From contig JAKRSF010000010.1 of assembly GCA_022402445.1 (NCBI GenBank), positions 186,001 to 250,000 of the forward strand: a stretch of DNA of 64,000 nt, written 5' to 3'. Both the position numbers and the translations under genes were made by a program. Source of the DNA: Cyanobacteriota bacterium. Its GTDB lineage: Bacteria > Cyanobacteriota > Cyanobacteriia > CACIAM-69d. Positions 60,561 to 64,000 of the stretch are shown in pieces. How positions within the stretch are numbered: position 1 is the first letter of the stretch; every line of letters begins with the position of its first letter. Under the pieces are notes generated by a model. It had not been told where the DNA came from. It worked only from the letters and a program-made list of their open reading frames with translations, and made no database searches.

Positions 60561-62507
60561 ATGGCCCAAAAAATGCCCCGCGCCCGGTCCGCCCGCCGCC
60601 GTGATCACAACAGCACCCTCGCGGAACAGGTGCGCTACCAATTTGATAACTTCATGGCCCAGGGGACCGTCGCCCTCATCAGCGGCCTTGCCCTGGTCTC
60701 CTTCGTCTTCATCCTCCTCATGGCCGCCCTGGTCAGCCTTTTGGGCGTCACGCCGGAAGGGGGCGATCGCCTCACCCTGGCCGAAGCCCTATGGGGGGTT
60801 TTGATGCGCACCCTCGATTCCGGCACCGTCGGCGGCGACAACGGCTGGAGCTTCCGGCTGACCATGCTGTTTGTCACCTTCGGCGGCATCTTCGTGGTCA
60901 GTACCCTCATCGGTCTCCTCAGCAGCGGCATCGAAGCCAAACTTGATGACCTGCGTAAGGGGCGATCGCGGGTCATTGAAAGCGATCACATCGTTATTTT
61001 GGGCTGGTCTTTACAGATCTTTACCCTCATTTCCGAACTGGTTTTAGCCAATGCCAATCAACCGGACACCTGTATCGTCATTCTGAGTGAGCAGGACAAG
61101 GTGGAAATGGAAAATGCCCTGGCGGAAATGCTCGGTAAATTGTCCCGAACCCGCCTCGTTTGCCGCACCGGCAGCCCCAGCCACATGGCGGATTTGGGCA
61201 TGGTCAGTGTCCAAACGGCCCGCTCCGTGATCATCCTTCACCCGTCCCAGGAAGGGGGCGATGCCTCCCTGGTCAAAACCCTACTGGCGATCACCAATAT
61301 TCCGCGATCGCACCCCCAGCCCTATCATCTCGTCGCCCAGGTCCAGTCCGAGAAAACCCTGGATGTGCTGCGACTGGTGGCCCAGGATGTGATTGAACCG
61401 CTGCTGATTAATGACCTGATTTCACGCATTGTGGTCCAGACCTGCCGCCAGTCGGGCTTGTCCACCGTTTATATGAACCTGTTGAGCTTCAGGGGGGTTG
61501 AAATTTACCTGCGCGAGGAACCGGCCCTCCAGGGGAAAACCTATGGTCAGGCGCTTTTGGCCTATGACAATTCTTCGGTGATTGGCCTCCAGGATCCGCA
61601 GGGTGCGATTTATATCAATGCCCCCATGGATCGCCTCATCCAGGCGGGCGATCGCCTCATTATAATCAGCGAAGATGATGACACAATGGTCCTCAACCAG
61701 GGCCAAGTCTCCATCGACCCAGTCGCCATTCAACTGACCGATTCAGGGGCCGATGTTGCGGAAAATACCTTGATTTTGGGCTGCAATAATCGCCTCGATA
61801 CCATTCTCGAATTGCTCGATCAATACGTTGCCCCCGGTTCCACGGCGACCATCATTGCCGAGTCCGCCGATTCGCTCCTTAAGCTGGATCCTGAATCCCA
61901 TAAGGGGCAACCTCCACTGCAACATCAAACGATTGACTATTACCCCGGAGATCCAACCGATCGCGAGGTTTTAGATCGCCTTGATCTGAAGCGCTATGAC
62001 CATGCCCTGGTGCTGTGTAACCTGGATCTAGATCCCCAACAGGCGGACGCTCAAACCCTGGTGACCCTTTTACATTTGCGGGATATTTGCAATCAGGGGG
62101 GGCACGATCTTCAAATCGTGACGGAGATTTTGGATGTGCGCAACCAGGCCCTGGCCCAGGTGGCCCGCCCCGATGATTTTGTCATTAGCGAACAAATTAT
62201 TAGTTTGATGATGGCCCAGGTGGCGGAGCAAAAGAACCTGAATGCGGTGCTGACGGAGTTGTTTAGCCCCGAAGGTTCAGAGATTTATCTCAAGCCGGTG
62301 GGGCATTATGTGACCCTGGGGCGTCCGGTCAATTTCTATACGGTGGTCGAGGCGGCGCGCCAGCGGGGGGAATCAGCCATTGGCTATCGGTGTCAGGCCC
62401 AGGCGGGCAGCATGGCCCAGGATTATGGGGTGGTGCTCAATCCGCCGAAGGGGGAGCCGATCGCGTTTCAGGCGGGGGATTCGGTGATTGTGGTGTCCCA
62501 GTCCTAG
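60561..62507 (+). CDS. CASTOR/POLLUX-like ion channel
   Basis: A 648-residue membrane protein with two to three helices near the N-terminus (GTVALISGLALVSFVFILLM, FRLTMLFVTFGGIFVVSTLI), a pore-like stretch between them (MRTLDSGTVGGDNGW), and two regulatory nucleotide-binding (RCK/TrkA-N-like) domains starting HIVILGWSLQIFTLISELVL and TLILGCNNRLDTILELLDQY. This is the plan of plant CASTOR/POLLUX and their bacterial relatives. It probably conducts K+ or Ca2+ under ligand control; ion and ligand are not known. It ends 24 bases from the convergent thiD. Confidence 0.87.
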   Translation: MAQKMPRARSARRRDHNSTLAEQVRYQFDNFMAQGTVALISGLALVSFVFILLMAALVSLLGVTPEGGDRLTLAEALWGVLMRTLDSGTVGGDNGWSFRLTMLFVTFGGIFVVSTLIGLLSSGIEAKLDDLRKGRSRVIESDHIVILGWSLQIFTLISELVLANANQPDTCIVILSEQDKVEMENALAEMLGKLSRTRLVCRTGSPSHMADLGMVSVQTARSVIILHPSQEGGDASLVKTLLAITNIPRSHPQPYHLVAQVQSEKTLDVLRLVAQDVIEPLLINDLISRIVVQTCRQSGLSTVYMNLLSFRGVEIYLREEPALQGKTYGQALLAYDNSSVIGLQDPQGAIYINAPMDRLIQAGDRLIIISEDDDTMVLNQGQVSIDPVAIQLTDSGADVAENTLILGCNNRLDTILELLDQYVAPGSTATIIAESADSLLKLDPESHKGQPPLQHQTIDYYPGDPTDREVLDRLDLKRYDHALVLCNLDLDPQQADAQTLVTLLHLRDICNQGGHDLQIVTEILDVRNQALAQVARPDDFVISEQIISLMMAQVAEQKNLNAVLTELFSPEGSEIYLKPVGHYVTLGRPVNFYTVVEAARQRGESAIGYRCQAQAGSMAQDYGVVLNPPKGEPIAFQAGDSVIVVSQS

Positions 62508-62531
62508 TAGGGGCATAGGGGACGATCGCGG

Positions 62532-63404
<873 letters not shown>

Positions 63405-63458
63405 AGCTCCTCACCGTTCACCAATGCCGCCCCACAGCTTCCGCCGCGATCGCGCCCC

Positions 63459-64000
63459 CTACAGCCCCAAGGCCGCCAGGGTTTCCGCCCCCACGACCCC
63501 ATCCGCCACCAGCCCCCGCTGCCCCTGGAATTGCCGCACCGCCGCCGCCGTACCGGGACCGTAGAGGCCATCGATCGCCACCGAAAACCCCGCCTCCCCC
63601 AAGGCCCGCTGCACCTGCCGCACGCGATCGCCCCCCATCGGCGGCACCGTCAACCGCAGCACCCCCGTCCCCTGGGCCAGATCGGCGGGGGCCGACGGTT
63701 CCCAGGTCAAAAACCCCTCCCAGGGCTCCCCCAAAAACAGCGCCCGCTCCGCCCGCCGCCGCCGCGACAGCCCCAGAAGCGATCGCCCCCCCGCCTTATC
63801 CCAGCGCAAAAACTCGTCCGCCGCCGCCCCATAATCCCCGCCATTCAACCGCTTGCGCAGGGTCGATCCCCCCAACGCCCCGTCCCCCACGTTGTAGGCA
63901 AACACCACCAACGCCGAATATTGATCATCCGTCAGGGGCACCGTCACCAGCGATCGCACCACCCCCTCGAACCGATCCAAATCCTTCCGCAGGAGCACCT
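63459..64000 (-). CDS. GH24 lysozyme with peptidoglycan-binding domain, partial
   Basis: The 3' part (about 180 residues) of a phage-type lysozyme. It begins in the family's second half (LLRKDLDRFEGVV, PLTDDQYSALVVFAYNVGDG, STLRKRLNGGDYGAAADEFL, WDKAGG, GLSRRRRAERALF) and then has a peptidoglycan-binding type 1 domain (VRQVQRALGEAGFSVAIDGL-YGPGTAAAVRQF) to the end. The catalytic Glu/Asp region lies beyond the right edge, so the gene is cut by the window, and activity cannot be judged. It may be a cell-wall remodelling enzyme or a domesticated endolysin; no phage genes are seen in the window. Confidence 0.85.
   Translation of the reverse strand, partial: VLLRKDLDRFEGVVRSLVTVPLTDDQYSALVVFAYNVGDGALGGSTLRKRLNGGDYGAAADEFLRWDKAGGRSLLGLSRRRRAERALFLGEPWEGFLTWEPSAPADLAQGTGVLRLTVPPMGGDRVRQVQRALGEAGFSVAIDGLYGPGTAAAVRQFQGQRGLVADGVVGAETLAALGL

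Overview
The window is a 64 kb stretch of a GC-rich cyanobacterial chromosome. Three things show this: the phycobilisome core-membrane linker gene apcE, the cytochrome b6f subunit gene petN, and the octamer GCGATCGC (HIP1) repeated dozens of times on both strands, inside and outside genes. An AtpI-type gene and a cyanobacterial pilB-pilT-pilC order agree. I cannot name the genus. Genes are dense and almost all are chromosomal housekeeping or conserved cyanobacterial genes. I saw no rRNA, no convincing tRNA, no transposase and no CRISPR array.

Layout. 0-7 kb: atpI (-), a SAM methyltransferase (-), a small lipoprotein (-), then apcE (+) closed by a clear terminator, and a pentapeptide-repeat membrane protein (+). 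7-11 kb: a minus-strand run VOC protein, mutS2, NUDIX hydrolase, ridA. 11-16 kb: a 1.37 kb gene-free stretch, a PatA-type response regulator, a DUF4346 protein, a second gene-poor stretch and a secreted CHAT protease-like protein. 16-24 kb: petN, a 50-residue membrane protein, carB, and urease genes ureA-ureB-ureC with an unrelated secreted-protein gene between ureB and ureC. 23-29 kb: DUF3592 protein, an LPS-transport set (lptA-like, lptB, lptF/G-like) and a large multi-spanning membrane protein. 28-36 kb: a Cys-rich small protein, a TPR protein, and a minus-strand stress and translation cluster grpE-dnaK-dnaJ-tusA-rsgA.

37-47 kb: the type IV pilus motor genes pilB-pilT-pilC followed by a hypothetical protein, a divergent succinyl-CoA ligase beta-like gene, a glycosyltransferase and a cytosine deaminase-like gene. 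47-52 kb: a DNA methyltransferase fused to an Mrr-like nuclease domain (minus strand, AT-richer centre, probably acquired) and glgP with a terminator. 52-56 kb: a TerY-like VWA protein and a PP2C phosphatase form a pair without the usual kinase, convergent with an ion/anion transporter. 56-64 kb: a secreted helical protein, glcD, a candidate small RNA, an NFACT/RqcH protein (-), a CASTOR/POLLUX-like channel (+), thiD (-) and a GH24 lysozyme cut by the window edge.

The least ordinary signals are small. They are: (i) a promoter-to-terminator unit of about 165 nt with no ORF at 58.2-58.3 kb, whose 5' part can pair with its own terminator; (ii) a 171-bp in-frame segment of mutS2 bounded by 24-bp inverted repeats that also occur elsewhere in the window; (iii) a 20-bp REP-like palindrome at three intergenic sites; (iv) the gene inserted inside the urease operon; and (v) the kinase-less VWA-PP2C pair.
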